Positions 28,764-39,479 of a stretch of 45,094 nucleotides of DNA are shown here, piece by piece (position 1 is the first letter of the stretch; every line of letters begins with the position of its first letter). The stretch covers positions 1-45,094 of the forward strand of contig CAIXKI010000012.1 of assembly GCA_903920005.1 (NCBI GenBank), given 5' to 3'. Both the position numbers and the translations under genes were made by a program. The notes below the pieces were generated by a model. That model did no database searches and was not told the DNA's origin. It saw only the letters and a list, made by a program, of their open reading frames with translations. The DNA is from an uncultured delta proteobacterium. GTDB lineage: Bacteria > Bdellovibrionota_C > UBA2361 > OMII01.

Positions 28764-29321
28764 TTATCTCCACTTAATAGAGCACCCTAGCGGGTGTACG
28801 AACTGGGGATCTGGGGTTTGTCCGGCAAGCACCGCCTCGACAGCTTTCGAGAGGTAATCCTTCGTTACTTTGCTTGGATCGCGAGGACTATCATTAATCG
28901 TTCCGTGATACACGAGGACCCCGGACTGGTCAAAGAGGTAGAACTCAGGAGTGCATGCTGCGTCAAAGAGTTTAGCCACCTGCTGGGACTCATCGTAGAG
29001 ATACGGATACGGAAGAGGCATCGCGTGAGCCTTCTCCTTCATCTTTTCAAAGCTATCCTCCGGATACTTGCCGGCATCGTTGCTATTGATGACCACAGTC
29101 TTCAGACCTTCGCTCTGATAGCGCTGTACAATCTTGATAAGCATATCCTCACTACCCTTAACATAGGGGCAATGATTACAACCGAAAGCAACCAGCGCGG
29201 CCTTGGCATCCTTCAGATAGTCGGACCCGAGACGTCGCCCGTCTACGTTGACCAACTCAAATTTTGGGAGCGTTGAACCAAGGGGGAACGCTGTGCTGAT
29301 AGATTCTCTCTCCATGAGCAT
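28764..29321 (-). CDS. Thioredoxin-fold redoxin/AhpC-TSA-like protein
   Basis: LVAFGCNHCPYVKGSEDMLIKIVQRY...FDAACTPEFYLFDQSGVLVYHG: CxxC and cis-Pro region. Confidence 0.85.
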   Translation of the reverse strand: MLMERESISTAFPLGSTLPKFELVNVDGRRLGSDYLKDAKAALVAFGCNHCPYVKGSEDMLIKIVQRYQSEGLKTVVINSNDAGKYPEDSFEKMKEKAHAMPLPYPYLYDESQQVAKLFDAACTPEFYLFDQSGVLVYHGTINDSPRDPSKVTKDYLSKAVEAVLAGQTPDPQFVHPLGCSIKWR

Positions 29322-29425
29322 CTTTCTCCAATAAGCCTTCAGGGCGACGCACCGTGCCCGTAGAGTGTTGAAAAAAACCTATCGTTCCGAAAACTTCGTG
29401 GATCCGTGTCGGGCGGCGCTCCGCG

Positions 29426-30271
29426 TCACGCCTTCATTGAAGCTGCGTGTCGTGAGTGCTGCTCTAGGAACCTTCGAACCTGCTCTGAGAACCACTCAGG
29501 GTGTTCAATCATCGGAGCGTGTCCGCATTTCTTAATCGTAACGAGCTGCGAGTTCGGAATGAGTTTGTGGAACATCTCAGCCACTTCCATCGTGGTTACC
29601 TGATCTTCTTCTCCCCACAAAAGAAGGGTCGGCACCTTAATCTGACCCAACAGATCTTTCAGGTTATCCTTCTTGGCGCTTCGAGCAGCGTGAATGAGGT
29701 TAAGCACACGCGTTCTATCCTCTAGGATAGTAACGATCTCATTTACAGCCTCTGGAGTGACGAACTCCTGATTGAAGAACACCTTCGACATGTGTTCTTC
29801 CACGAACTCCTTACCCGGACGGATCGGAAGGCTATCTACCGAATGTTCATAAAGACCACTCGTGGCCGTAAGAACAAGACAATCAACGAGCTGTGGAGCC
29901 GCGAGACAAAGCCTAAGAGCAACGTGACCACCGAGCGAGTTACCGCACAACGTCACAGGCGCAAAGCCACGATTACGAACGAAATACTCGGTGTAGAGCG
30001 CAAGTGCCTTCACCTTCACCTCGGACCGATGCGCGTTGAGCAGCGGCAGACTCAAAGCAATCGGCTTCGAGTATTCGGCCATGAGCGGTTGGACCGTGTC
30101 CCAATTGGAGAGAGCGCCGAACAGACCGTGGATCAGAACCATCTCTGGGCCCTTCGTTCCCATCTCGACGGTTTTAAAGGTTGGTTCCTGCTCGTTCACA
30201 ACCCACAACGGGTCTGTTGAACCTAACTTAGGAAGGGACTCTTTAATAAATTTGAAGATGCCTTTTGCCAT
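29426..30271 (-). CDS. Alpha/beta-fold hydrolase
   Basis: MVLIHGLFGALSNWDTV, nucleophile elbow CGNSLGGHVAL, LLLWGEEDQVTTMEVAE, KKCGHAPMIEHPEWF. Confidence 0.9.
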   Translation of the reverse strand: MAKGIFKFIKESLPKLGSTDPLWVVNEQEPTFKTVEMGTKGPEMVLIHGLFGALSNWDTVQPLMAEYSKPIALSLPLLNAHRSEVKVKALALYTEYFVRNRGFAPVTLCGNSLGGHVALRLCLAAPQLVDCLVLTATSGLYEHSVDSLPIRPGKEFVEEHMSKVFFNQEFVTPEAVNEIVTILEDRTRVLNLIHAARSAKKDNLKDLLGQIKVPTLLLWGEEDQVTTMEVAEMFHKLIPNSQLVTIKKCGHAPMIEHPEWFSEQVRRFLEQHSRHAASMKA

Positions 30272-30559
30272 CTGGGCCTAACTAACCGAGAACATACCGC
30301 TTGATACCGACCAGCTTTCTCGGACGGGCCGTCGATGGGGTGCGACAACCATCGGACGAACACCCTACTTTAATCGTATCCGTTAAAACCACCTGATTCA
30401 TAGTATAGACCGATAGGCCGTGTAAATACGTTGAGAAGTTAGGAACTTAGGAACCTCTTCTTGCGATGCGTTCGTGAGAGATCCTAACAATTCTTAACCA
30501 CACTCAGAAAACCCCTACCGGCGACCCTAACATACTGAAAACAAACATTTTTAGCGATC

Positions 30560-32488
30560 TTATATATCAACCTCAAGCCGGTGAGCGTTCTCCTGAATCA
30601 TACGATACCTGTCCGAGGAATCTTTCCCCATCAAACTTTCTAACATCGATTCGACCTCATCTATCTCGTCGATAGTTATCTGAAGGAGCTTCCGACTGCG
30701 GGGGTTCAGGGTAGTCTCCCAGAGCGTATCAGGGTTCATCTCTCCCAATCCTTTGAATCGGGTGATGTGAAGCTTAGAACGCGTTCCCTTCTCCTTTAGG
30801 ACCTTCTCCTTTTCCTCGTCGGAGTACACCCATACAATCTCCTCCTTCGAACCACTTCCGAACTTGAGTCGATAGAGTGGCGATATTCCGATATAGAGAT
30901 TTCCAGCAGCGACAAGTGGGCGAAGGAATCGGAAGAAAAACGCCATGAGAAGCGCGGAGATATGCATTCCATCGGCATCCGCATCAGTAAGGATAATAAC
31001 CTTTGAGTACCTAAGCTTATCGAGACGGATATCCTTGCCCGATCCACAACCGAGAGCGGACACGAGATCCACAAGCTCTTTGTTCTCCGAGATCTTTTGG
31101 TGGCTCGTCGCTACCGAGTTCAAGATCTTGCCTCGCAAAGGAAGCACAGCCTGCGTTCCTCGATCCCTTCCCTGCTTGGCGCTACCGCCCGCGGAATCTC
31201 CCTCTACGATGAAGAGTTCAGAGTTTTCCGGCTTCGTCGATGAACAATCAGTAAGCTTTCCCGGAAGATTGAGTCGGTGACTCACGCCAACTTTTCTGCT
31301 CACATTAGCGGAAGCCGACCGCGCGGCCGCCCGTGCCTTTGCGGCGAGAGTGATTCGCTCAACAAGAGCATTCGCAACGGATGGCTTTGAGTTAAGAACG
31401 TTTTCAAACGACTTAACAAGCGCGTCAACGGGAGCCTCAAGCTCTGGATTGTTCAATCTATCTTTCGTTTGACCCTGGAACTGAAGCTGACTTACAGCTC
31501 CTGGAACGCTTACCGAGAGGACAGCTACGAGCCCCTCGCGAATATCCTCTCCCGTAATCTTTACTCCCTTCGGAAGAAGATTATGAACCGAGATGTAATT
31601 ACGAAGCGCCTTTGACAATCCACTCTTGAATCCGTCTTCGTGAGTACCACCACCCTTGGTGTGGATTCCGTTCACATACGAGAACACTTGCTCCTGTGTC
31701 GATTCTGTCCAGCAGAACGCAACCTCGATCTTAATACCGTTAGCGCGATCCAGATCGAAACACTCTCCGCCAACCGGCGAAGTGCTATCACCTTCAAGCA
31801 TCGACTTAAGATACGACTTGATACCCTCTGGGTAGTAAAAGGTCTTCTCAGTGTCATCTTTCTGGTTTTTAAAGACGATCTTTAAACCCTTATAGAGGAA
31901 CGACTTCTCCTCGATAATCTTCTCGATTCTCTTCTCGGAGAACTCAACAGACTTAAAGATCTCGTTATCAGCTTTGAAATAGATGCGAGTACCCTTTTTT
32001 CTTGTCGCCCCGAGCTTCTTAATCGTGCCTTCCGTCTTCCCACGCGAGAAGTTCTGCTTCCACTCGAATCCATCACGAAACACAGTGGCTTCAAGTTTCT
32101 CTGACAGGGCATTAACGACGGACGCTCCGACTCCATGAAGGCCGCCCGCGGTCACGTAGTTGTGGTCACTGAATTTTCCTCCGGCATGTAACGTGGTGAG
32201 AATGATCTCAAGCGCCGGCTTTTTAAACTTCGGGTGGATATCGACCGGAATACCTCGGCCGTTATCCTCAACTGTAACGCTCTCACCGTCTTTGTGAAGG
32301 GTCACGGTGATCATGTCAGCGTGACCGTTCATCGCCTCGTCCACTGAGTTATCGAGAATCTCTTTGACCAGATGGTGCAAGCCCGCATGACCATCGGTTC
32401 CGCCGATATACATACCTGGGCGCTTTCGCACCGGCTCTAATCCCTCAAGGACTTCGATATCTACCGCACTGTAACTTCCCTTTGCCAT
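30560..32488 (-). CDS. Type IIA DNA topoisomerase subunit B (gyrase B / topoisomerase IV ParE-like)
   Basis: LEPVRKRPGMYIGGTDGHAGLHHLVKEILDNSVDEAMNG, TAGGLHGVGASVVNALS, FIVEGDSAGGSAKQGRDRGTQAVLPLRGKILN. Confidence 0.95.
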   Translation of the reverse strand: MAKGSYSAVDIEVLEGLEPVRKRPGMYIGGTDGHAGLHHLVKEILDNSVDEAMNGHADMITVTLHKDGESVTVEDNGRGIPVDIHPKFKKPALEIILTTLHAGGKFSDHNYVTAGGLHGVGASVVNALSEKLEATVFRDGFEWKQNFSRGKTEGTIKKLGATRKKGTRIYFKADNEIFKSVEFSEKRIEKIIEEKSFLYKGLKIVFKNQKDDTEKTFYYPEGIKSYLKSMLEGDSTSPVGGECFDLDRANGIKIEVAFCWTESTQEQVFSYVNGIHTKGGGTHEDGFKSGLSKALRNYISVHNLLPKGVKITGEDIREGLVAVLSVSVPGAVSQLQFQGQTKDRLNNPELEAPVDALVKSFENVLNSKPSVANALVERITLAAKARAAARSASANVSRKVGVSHRLNLPGKLTDCSSTKPENSELFIVEGDSAGGSAKQGRDRGTQAVLPLRGKILNSVATSHQKISENKELVDLVSALGCGSGKDIRLDKLRYSKVIILTDADADGMHISALLMAFFFRFLRPLVAAGNLYIGISPLYRLKFGSGSKEEIVWVYSDEEKEKVLKEKGTRSKLHITRFKGLGEMNPDTLWETTLNPRSRKLLQITIDEIDEVESMLESLMGKDSSDRYRMIQENAHRLEVDI

Positions 32489-32532
32489 CTGCGCTTCTCC
32501 CGTCTCGTACGACGATTTCTGATCAAAAAAAC

Positions 32533-34854
32533 TTACGCTTCAACGATAGTCGCGCCCGCGATCTCATCACGGGAGTAGACCTTGGTGCCCTTGAGCGCTC
32601 GGTGCCCTTTCGTTACCTCCGAGAGAGGAACATCCTTTGTCTTGCCGGACTTGAGCTCAAGCATAAGAGTGCCCTTCATCTTTCCTGAGGCAACTCCGCA
32701 GCAGGCGACAAGCGCGTCGTCTTCACGAACACCCATAAGGCAGACACCCACAGCCGCGCTGTCACGAACCGGGATCTCACCCTGAGGAATCGCGAGCCCC
32801 GATCCGTCCTGAGTTATGAACACCATCAGTGGAGCTATCGGAGCAACCGCCGCCAAGAACTCACCATCACGCAGCTTCATAACGCGACGGCCCGTTCGCT
32901 TCGTCGCGCTGAGTTCATTGAGGGTCAGCCCGTAACCGGTACCCTGCTGACCAACCAAAACGAGCGTGTCCCCGTCTTTAAGCCTCTGGTCTCGCACGCC
33001 ACTCACCGTGGCATTCCCAAGTGGAAGCTGAACCTGCGCACCCGTCGCAGGAGCCGTTTGCCCGCTCGCGGAGATCCCAAACGAACGAACTATTCGCTCT
33101 CCATCCTTGAATTTGAGGAGTTTCTGAATCGGAGTTCCGTATCCGCTCGACGCTGGAAAGTCTGACACCTTCAGGACAAAGAGCGTTCCAAAACTTGTCA
33201 AAAGAGCGACTGAGTCGAGCGTTGTCAGCGCGTGCGCGGAAAGGAGCGCGTCGCCCTCACGAAGTCGAGTCGAAGTCAGATCGTTCGTTCGACGAATTCG
33301 CTTAATCCATCCATCAGCGGTGATAATAGCATGCACATCCTCTTGAACGACGTACTGGGTCTCATCGAACTCGATATCAACATTATCCTTAATGAGTTTT
33401 GATTTACGCCGATCTCCGTACTTCTCAGCGATCTTCTCAAGATCCGCGCACACCACATCTTGAAGGGCCGTCTTACTCTTGAGGAGCTTCTCAATCTCTT
33501 TAACGCGCCTCTCTTTCTCAGCAAGTTCTTTCGTAATCTCTTCGATGTTCGTCTTCGAGAGCTGATAGATGCGCATATCAACAACAGCAAAGGCTTGAAT
33601 CTCTGAGAGCTTGAATCGCGCTCGGAGCTTGTCAGCAGCATCACTTCGCCCATCGCTCTTACGAACTATCTTGAGCGCCTCATCAAGGGCGTCATAGATG
33701 ATTACCAACCCCTCAAGAATATGCATCCGCTCGAGCAGCTGTTTTCTCTCGAAGGTAAGTTTCTTTTCGGTAACATCAACGCGGAAGTCGAAGAAGTGTT
33801 TGAGACAAGACCTAAGCGAAAGGAGCTCTGGACGTGTCGACGCTCCCTCTGCAGGCACCAGCGCCGTGAGATTCACGGCGAAGTTTGACTCTAGCGGCGT
33901 ATTTTTAAAGAGGTAGGCCATTGCCACGTCAGCGTCGGCGCCAGCCGCCAACTCAAGAACAAGACGAATCTCATTGGTCGATTCATCCCGAACGTCAACA
34001 AGCTGGGGAACCTTTCTATCGATGATCAATCCCGCGATTCGCTCGACTAAGGTCGCCTTGTTCACAGCGTACGGGATCGTGGTAACAACGATGACCTGCT
34101 TGCCACGGGCCTGTTCTTCAACGCTCCACTCTCCACGCATACGAACAGAGCCGCGGCCCGTCTCGTACATCTCCACCAACTCTTTTTGCGAGTTAAGGAT
34201 ATTACAGCCGGTCGGAAAATCTGGGCCCTTGATGAGGCTGGTTAGTTTAGAGGTCGAGAGCTCCGGGTCCTTTGCCAATTCGATGATCGCTTTGATCGTA
34301 TCCTTCAAATTGTGTGGTGGAATACTCGTCGCCATACCTACGGCGATACCTGTCGCTCCGTTAATGAGGAGGTTCGGTATTCGACTCGGAAGCACAACGG
34401 GCTCCACAACCGTCGCGTCGAAGTTATCCCGAAACGATACGGTCTCTTCATTAATCTCTCCGATCACTTCAAGAGCAAGCTCTCGAAGCTTAGCCTCGGT
34501 ATATCGATACGCCGCGGCGTTATCACCATCCAGAGAACCAAAGTTTCCCTGCCCATCCACAAGCGGATAGCGCAGAGAGAAATCCTGCGCCATTCGGACC
34601 ATCGCCTCGTAACACGCTACGTCTCCATGGGGATGAAAACGAGCGAGAACCTCTCCAACCACCGCCGCCGACTTACGGTGACTCGACGAGGGCTTTAGGT
34701 TCAGATTTTGAAGCATGGCGTACAGGATTCGACGCTGCACCGGTTTGAGACCGTCACGAACATCGGGTAGCGCCCGGCCGGACACTACGCTCAGCGCGTA
34801 GGTAAGGTATCGGTCACGAGACTCTTGCTGAAGGCTTGTCTTAAAAGTTGCCAT
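32533..34854 (-). CDS. Type IIA DNA topoisomerase subunit A (gyrase A / topoisomerase IV ParC-like)
   Basis: [70 protein letters not shown], catalytic [11 protein letters not shown]. Start set at 34854 ([10 protein letters not shown]). Confidence 0.94.
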   Translation of the reverse strand: MATFKTSLQQESRDRYLTYALSVVSGRALPDVRDGLKPVQRRILYAMLQNLNLKPSSSHRKSAAVVGEVLARFHPHGDVACYEAMVRMAQDFSLRYPLVDGQGNFGSLDGDNAAAYRYTEAKLRELALEVIGEINEETVSFRDNFDATVVEPVVLPSRIPNLLINGATGIAVGMATSIPPHNLKDTIKAIIELAKDPELSTSKLTSLIKGPDFPTGCNILNSQKELVEMYETGRGSVRMRGEWSVEEQARGKQVIVVTTIPYAVNKATLVERIAGLIIDRKVPQLVDVRDESTNEIRLVLELAAGADADVAMAYLFKNTPLESNFAVNLTALVPAEGASTRPELLSLRSCLKHFFDFRVDVTEKKLTFERKQLLERMHILEGLVIIYDALDEALKIVRKSDGRSDAADKLRARFKLSEIQAFAVVDMRIYQLSKTNIEEITKELAEKERRVKEIEKLLKSKTALQDVVCADLEKIAEKYGDRRKSKLIKDNVDIEFDETQYVVQEDVHAIITADGWIKRIRRTNDLTSTRLREGDALLSAHALTTLDSVALLTSFGTLFVLKVSDFPASSGYGTPIQKLLKFKDGERIVRSFGISASGQTAPATGAQVQLPLGNATVSGVRDQRLKDGDTLVLVGQQGTGYGLTLNELSATKRTGRRVMKLRDGEFLAAVAPIAPLMVFITQDGSGLAIPQGEIPVRDSAAVGVCLMGVREDDALVACCGVASGKMKGTLMLELKSGKTKDVPLSEVTKGHRALKGTKVYSRDEIAGATIVEA

Positions 34855-35048
34855 AGAACTCCTAACAACGAGGCGAATGAAATAGCAGCCAGGCCCCCTT
34901 TGGGGACGATTTGTCGCAGGGCATCCGAGGCCCCTTCGAGGAAAACAGTGATTTATTAGCACCCTGATACCGTTCAGGGAACACTTTTCCCAGAACTAGC
35001 ACTTGAAAGTTGTCGCATATCCAGAGCTTGGGCGCACCCCGAAAGCAT

Positions 35049-35075
35049 AAAAAAAGCGCCCTTTTCAGGGCGCTT
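35049..35075 (-). terminator. Rho-independent terminator of the outer-membrane barrel gene
   Basis: Minus strand AAGCGCCC-TGAAAA-GGGCGCTT followed by a T run: perfect 8-bp stem plus T tract, about 40 nt after the stop codon. Confidence 0.92.
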
Positions 35076-35113
35076 AGCACAATTCCAGATACTTCCTAGA
35101 ATCGCTTTAGGAA

Positions 35114-35728
35114 CTACATGGTCAAACGAAGACCTGCTGTGAGGTTTACGTTTGTCTCCTCGTCGATTCCAGCTGAAACCTTGAGAGCAAGGTCATCAGC
35201 AAGAGTCTGAAGAGCTGTTGCTGTGTAGGTCCATCCACCACCGTTGGTGTTAGCAATGGTGTTCATGTTGCCGTACGTAGCGTCAAGGTTACCCTCGAGA
35301 GTCTCTGTGAGGAGCGTACGAAGACCAAGGCCTGCGTATACACCAGAGTCGCTGCTGTCGATACCAACCTGGTCGAAGAGGTCGCTGTCGATAGAAACGT
35401 TTGTTCCGCCTACTCGAGCGATAAGGTCATAGTCGTTGCAGAATGTGTCATAGAACGCTGCGCCGTACTTGAATGTGTTCTGGTTGATGTTACCAGCTAC
35501 GTCAGTAAAGCTTGAGTTAGCGTAGTTGTATCCACCCTCCAAAGCAACGTGATCAACGATGCCGTACGAGATCTTGGTGTCAAGTCCGTTCGAATTATCG
35601 AATGCGTTAGAATCAAGGTATGACCACTGATACGATGCATCGAAATAGTTGTACTTCATCAAGGGCTCTGCTGATACAGAGGTAGCGCTGCAAGCAAGTC
35701 CGAGCGCAGCAATAAGAATCTTCTTCAT
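35114..35728 (-). CDS. Small outer-membrane beta-barrel protein
   Basis: MKKILIAALGLACSATSVSA signal peptide; alternating strands (YDLIARVGGTNVSI, VYAGLGLRTLL, LALKVSAGID), terminal strand VNLTAGLRLTM. Start moved from 35740 to 35728. Confidence 0.78.
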   Translation of the reverse strand: MKKILIAALGLACSATSVSAEPLMKYNYFDASYQWSYLDSNAFDNSNGLDTKISYGIVDHVALEGGYNYANSSFTDVAGNINQNTFKYGAAFYDTFCNDYDLIARVGGTNVSIDSDLFDQVGIDSSDSGVYAGLGLRTLLTETLEGNLDATYGNMNTIANTNGGGWTYTATALQTLADDLALKVSAGIDEETNVNLTAGLRLTM

Positions 35729-35789
35729 ACACGTCTCCACATAATGTTTAGAGTTGGACTAGTGTCCAGGGCGGAATATTTCAAGAAGA

Positions 35790-35811
35790 TTTCTCTGGCG
35801 CAACAGAGAAA
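35790..35811. other. Perfect 8-bp hairpin upstream of the barrel gene (TTTCTCTG-GCGCAA-CAGAGAAA)
   Basis: Direct reading. Confidence 0.55.
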
Positions 35812-36310
35812 ATGAGGAACGACGCTCTGGATACTATTCAGTCTAGTAAATACCGCAGTTGTTTCGGGTGTCCGCCACTTAACTGGATAGAGTACTTGAT
35901 AAAATTCCTCAAGCGCTCACAGACCCTCTCCGCATACCAATGTTTGAAAACAGGGACCGATTACGACGAAATGGCCAACCCCCTCGCCCGGAGGTGGCCC
36001 GCGACCTCGAAGCACTCTCCAAGATTTGGCCTATGAATAATAAACAGTCGACCGATGAGACGCCGCGGCCTAGGGAATATTCAATAAATTCCGGCGCACT
36101 ATAAAATTGAAAGAACCCAAAATAACGCCCGGCCGCCCCGGTGAACAAAAAGGTGAAGAAGAGCGCCGAACCTTCGCCGGAAAGCACAGCTGACCGCAGC
36201 GATGCTTCGTGACTCACCCTTATGTTTCGAGCATCGACAAGCCAGACGCTTGCGGCGGCACAACAACCACCTGTACACCGAGCAGAACATACAGTAGGAC
36301 GTACCCCTAT

Positions 36311-36964
36311 ATGATAGTGACACCGAGCTTCACCCTCTCCAGAAAACCAGCCTTCATAGCATTTGAGGGGATCAACGGGTGCGGCAAGACCACGCTGCAT
36401 AGAGGCTTATCGGCCAAGCTCTCGACGGCCGGAGAACAGGTCATCGACACCCGCGAGCCAGGCGGAACTCCCCTGGGTCAAGAGCTAAGAAAGCTCCTCC
36501 TTAACTGGCAGGGCGAACCAAAGTCTCCCAGAGCTGAACTACTTCTCTTTGCGGCAGACCGAGCTGAACATGTCGACAAAGTTATCCGCCCCGGAATTAA
36601 CAGTGGCTCATGGGTTCTCTGTGACCGCTTTCTCTATTCTACCATCACGTTTCAAGGTCACGGCCGAGGGCTCGACCGAGCGTGGATAGACCAGGCTAAT
36701 AATTTGGCTGTTCAGGGCACCCTTCCCGACCTCGTTGTTCTCCTCGACCTCTCGCCCGAGGAGGCTTTCAAGAGGATCGCGAGCCGGACGGGATCCGATC
36801 CCGACTCGTTCGAACACGAACAGCTCGACTTCCACACCCGCATTCGAAACGGATTTCTGGAGTGCGCCAACGATCTTCCCGTCCCCTTCCTCGTTCTGGA
36901 CGCGACCAAGACACCAGAGGAATTGCTGGAAATAACCGCGCTAGCATGCGGGCTAATGGGGTAG
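36311..36964 (+). CDS. tmk: Thymidylate kinase
   Basis: FIAFEGINGCGKTTLHRGL P-loop, DTREPGGTPLGQELRKLLL, LLFAADRAEHV, LCDRFLYSTITFQGHGRGLD. Start set at 36311. Confidence 0.93.
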   Translation: MIVTPSFTLSRKPAFIAFEGINGCGKTTLHRGLSAKLSTAGEQVIDTREPGGTPLGQELRKLLLNWQGEPKSPRAELLLFAADRAEHVDKVIRPGINSGSWVLCDRFLYSTITFQGHGRGLDRAWIDQANNLAVQGTLPDLVVLLDLSPEEAFKRIASRTGSDPDSFEHEQLDFHTRIRNGFLECANDLPVPFLVLDATKTPEELLEITALACGLMG

Positions 36965-37142
36965 TAAAAAAAATCATTTCCTGTCGCCCATGTCGATACT
37001 TCGGCGAGTCGCTGAGCTCTCTCCGTTTTTAAATCATCTTCACCCCGTCTTCGTCAAAGCTCCAAAAATGGTGACGACGGAACCTCTTTCCCCACACTGC
37101 TAGACACTTCCTATCGGAAGGATTTAGTCCTACAGTACGGGC

Positions 37143-38126
37143 GTGAACACACTCGTCGGACACTCCCCACAACGCACACAACTTTCCCAACTCGCGAGAG
37201 AAGAGCGCCTTCCTTCCGCGCTTATCTTTTCGGGTGTTCACGGAATCGGAAAATTCGCCGCCGCTCAAGAGCTCGCAAGGCAACTTCTCTGCGCGACTCC
37301 AAACGCCCCTCAAGGCGGTTGCGGTTCGTGTCGCACATGCTCGCTCTATGATTCGAACAACCATCCAGATCTCCACCGACTTACCTTCTCTGGCGAGCGG
37401 AGCGCGACTGTCGACGACATCAGAATCGCCCTGGACAACCTGAGTTTAAAGCCGTTTATGGGCGGCAGGAAGGTTGCGGTCCTCAACGACGCCGACGAGA
37501 TCTCAATAGTCGGAGCGAATATCCTCCTCAAATCTTTAGAGGAACCCCGACCTGAGACATTCTTTATCCTGATCGTGGCGAACCCCTCACGACTTCCTTC
37601 TACAATCCTCTCACGGTGTCAGCGTATCTTTTTCGATCGACTTTCAACCGAGGAGCTCCAGACGATCGCGGATCAATTAGGACTCCCAAAGATCGACGCG
37701 AGCGCGGCTGCCCTCGCTGATGGCTCAGCGGCAGGACTCGACTCCCTTCAGGCTCGCGCCGAGATGCACGACGATGTGAAGTCAGTTCTTGATCGCGCGT
37801 TCAATGGAGACACGACCACTATCGGCAGAGCCGCTCAAGAATGGGGCGCCGAAAAAAGTCTTCTAAGAGAGCGCCTTGCGTTTCTCCGAACAACTATCCG
37901 GCAAAAACTTTTAGAGAGCGCACGTGACAGAGACTCCGCCGCCGTCTGGGGCAACGCCCTTCAAAATGCGCTCGACGCGGAGTACCTCATCCTAGACCGC
38001 CATGTAAATCCGACTCTCTGCCTCCTGAAAATCCTTCAAGGATGTAGCCGTGAGCTCTCGGCTACCTACCAGAGCATTCCGAATAGCGCGCCGTCGTTGG
38101 GCGAGCTTTTGCTCAACGAACGATAA
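37143..38126 (+). CDS. holB: DNA polymerase III subunit delta'
   Basis: ALIFSGVHGIGKFAAAQELARQLLC, GGCGSCRTC zinc module, KVAVLNDADEISIVGANILLKSLEEPRPETFFILI, ILSRCQRI. GTG start. Confidence 0.88.
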   Translation: MNTLVGHSPQRTQLSQLAREERLPSALIFSGVHGIGKFAAAQELARQLLCATPNAPQGGCGSCRTCSLYDSNNHPDLHRLTFSGERSATVDDIRIALDNLSLKPFMGGRKVAVLNDADEISIVGANILLKSLEEPRPETFFILIVANPSRLPSTILSRCQRIFFDRLSTEELQTIADQLGLPKIDASAAALADGSAAGLDSLQARAEMHDDVKSVLDRAFNGDTTTIGRAAQEWGAEKSLLRERLAFLRTTIRQKLLESARDRDSAAVWGNALQNALDAEYLILDRHVNPTLCLLKILQGCSRELSATYQSIPNSAPSLGELLLNER

Positions 38127-38271
38127 CGCGCTGCTCCCCACACGAGGCGCGGCAATCGCGGAAGAGCCCAATCCCCCGCTCAAGACAACCTGTGTTCCCC
38201 ATCACCGCCTACGTTTTCCTACGCGAGTCGTGAGGTGTAATTAGCCATAGTTCGTGCTAGGCTCCCGTTCC

Positions 38272-38691
38272 ATGGAAACATCAGATAAAATTGAAATCCC
38301 GGCACTTGTCGAATCAACACCAGCTCCGAGCCAGCCAGTAACCGCTCCGATCGTTGACGACGAGATTGAGATCGACCTCTTCGCTAGAGTCAAACTTCGC
38401 ACAGCGACCATCGAGGCCGTTGAGTCAGTTCCAAAGTCGAAAAAGCTGTACCGCATTCAGCTTGACGTTGGAGAACTCGGCAAGAGACAGATCGTTTCTG
38501 GTATCGCTCAGCACTACACTCCAGAACAACTCATCGGTCGTCAGATCGTTATTGTCGCCAATCTGAAACCAGCGAAGCTCATGGGTGTTGAGAGCCAGGG
38601 AATGCTCCTCGCGGCGTCCACAGATGGAGATGGCGCCCTCGCGCTTCTCACTCCGGACAAGCCGATCCCCTCGGGCGCACGAGTACGCTAA
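38272..38691 (+). CDS. Stand-alone tRNA-binding (MetG C-terminal/EMAPII-like) domain protein
   Basis: DLFARVKLRTATIEAVESVPKSKKLYRIQLDVGELGKRQIVSGIAQHYTPEQLIGRQIVIVANLKPAKLMGVESQGMLLAA. Confidence 0.9.
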   Translation: METSDKIEIPALVESTPAPSQPVTAPIVDDEIEIDLFARVKLRTATIEAVESVPKSKKLYRIQLDVGELGKRQIVSGIAQHYTPEQLIGRQIVIVANLKPAKLMGVESQGMLLAASTDGDGALALLTPDKPIPSGARVR

Positions 38692-38700
38692 GCAAACTCC

Positions 38701-39474
38701 ATGAATCTCACCGATTCTCACACGCACCTCGATTCAGAATCGTTTGATTCGGATCGGGACGCGTGCGTTGAACGAGCCATGAAAGCTGGTGTTGCTCGGA
38801 TGCTTTCGGTCGGAACCGGAGACGGCCTCGCTGGAGCGCAGCGCGCCATCGCGCTCGCCGAAAAACATCCGTGCGTATGGGCAAGCGTTGGCGTCCATCC
38901 CCACGATGCTGCCCATGAAATAGACCCCCTCCTCTTCGAAAAGCTCGCGAGCCACCCAAAGGTTGTGGCAATTGGAGAAACAGGCCTCGACTTCTACCGC
39001 GACTGGGCCCCCGTTGATAAGCAATACGAAAAGTTTGAGATGCAAATCGAACTCGCAAAGAGGGTGCGGAAGCCCTTGATCATTCACTCCCGTAGCGCGG
39101 GAAGCGAGTGCATTACGATGCTTACCTCGAAGGGCGCTGAAACCGTGGGGGGAGTTTTTCACTGCTTTGCTGAGAACGCGGAGTTCGCGAAACGGTTGTG
39201 GGAGATCGGCTTTTACGTCTCATTTCCGGGACTTCTTACCTTTAAGAAAGCGGAAGAGGTCAGAGCTATCTGCGCGGCTATTCCTCTTGAACAGATCCTC
39301 GTGGAAACAGACGCGCCGTTTCTCGCTCCCGAACCTCATCGTGGAAAGCGATGTGAGCCCGCGTTCGTGGCGGAAACCGCGAAACGCCTCGCCGCAATTA
39401 AAGGATTGTCCCTCGAAGAAGTTGCGGAGATAACTACTCAGAACACGCTCAAACTCTTCTCGACCATGAGGTAA
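38701..39474 (+). CDS. tatD: TatD-family metal-dependent hydrolase
   Basis: LTDSHTHLDSESFDSDRD, IGETGLDFYRDWAPVDKQYEKFEMQIELAKRVRKPLIIHSRSA, GVFHCFAEN, LVETDAPFLAPEPHRGKRCEP. Confidence 0.93.
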   Translation: MNLTDSHTHLDSESFDSDRDACVERAMKAGVARMLSVGTGDGLAGAQRAIALAEKHPCVWASVGVHPHDAAHEIDPLLFEKLASHPKVVAIGETGLDFYRDWAPVDKQYEKFEMQIELAKRVRKPLIIHSRSAGSECITMLTSKGAETVGGVFHCFAENAEFAKRLWEIGFYVSFPGLLTFKKAEEVRAICAAIPLEQILVETDAPFLAPEPHRGKRCEPAFVAETAKRLAAIKGLSLEEVAEITTQNTLKLFSTMR

Positions 39475-39479
39475 GACCT

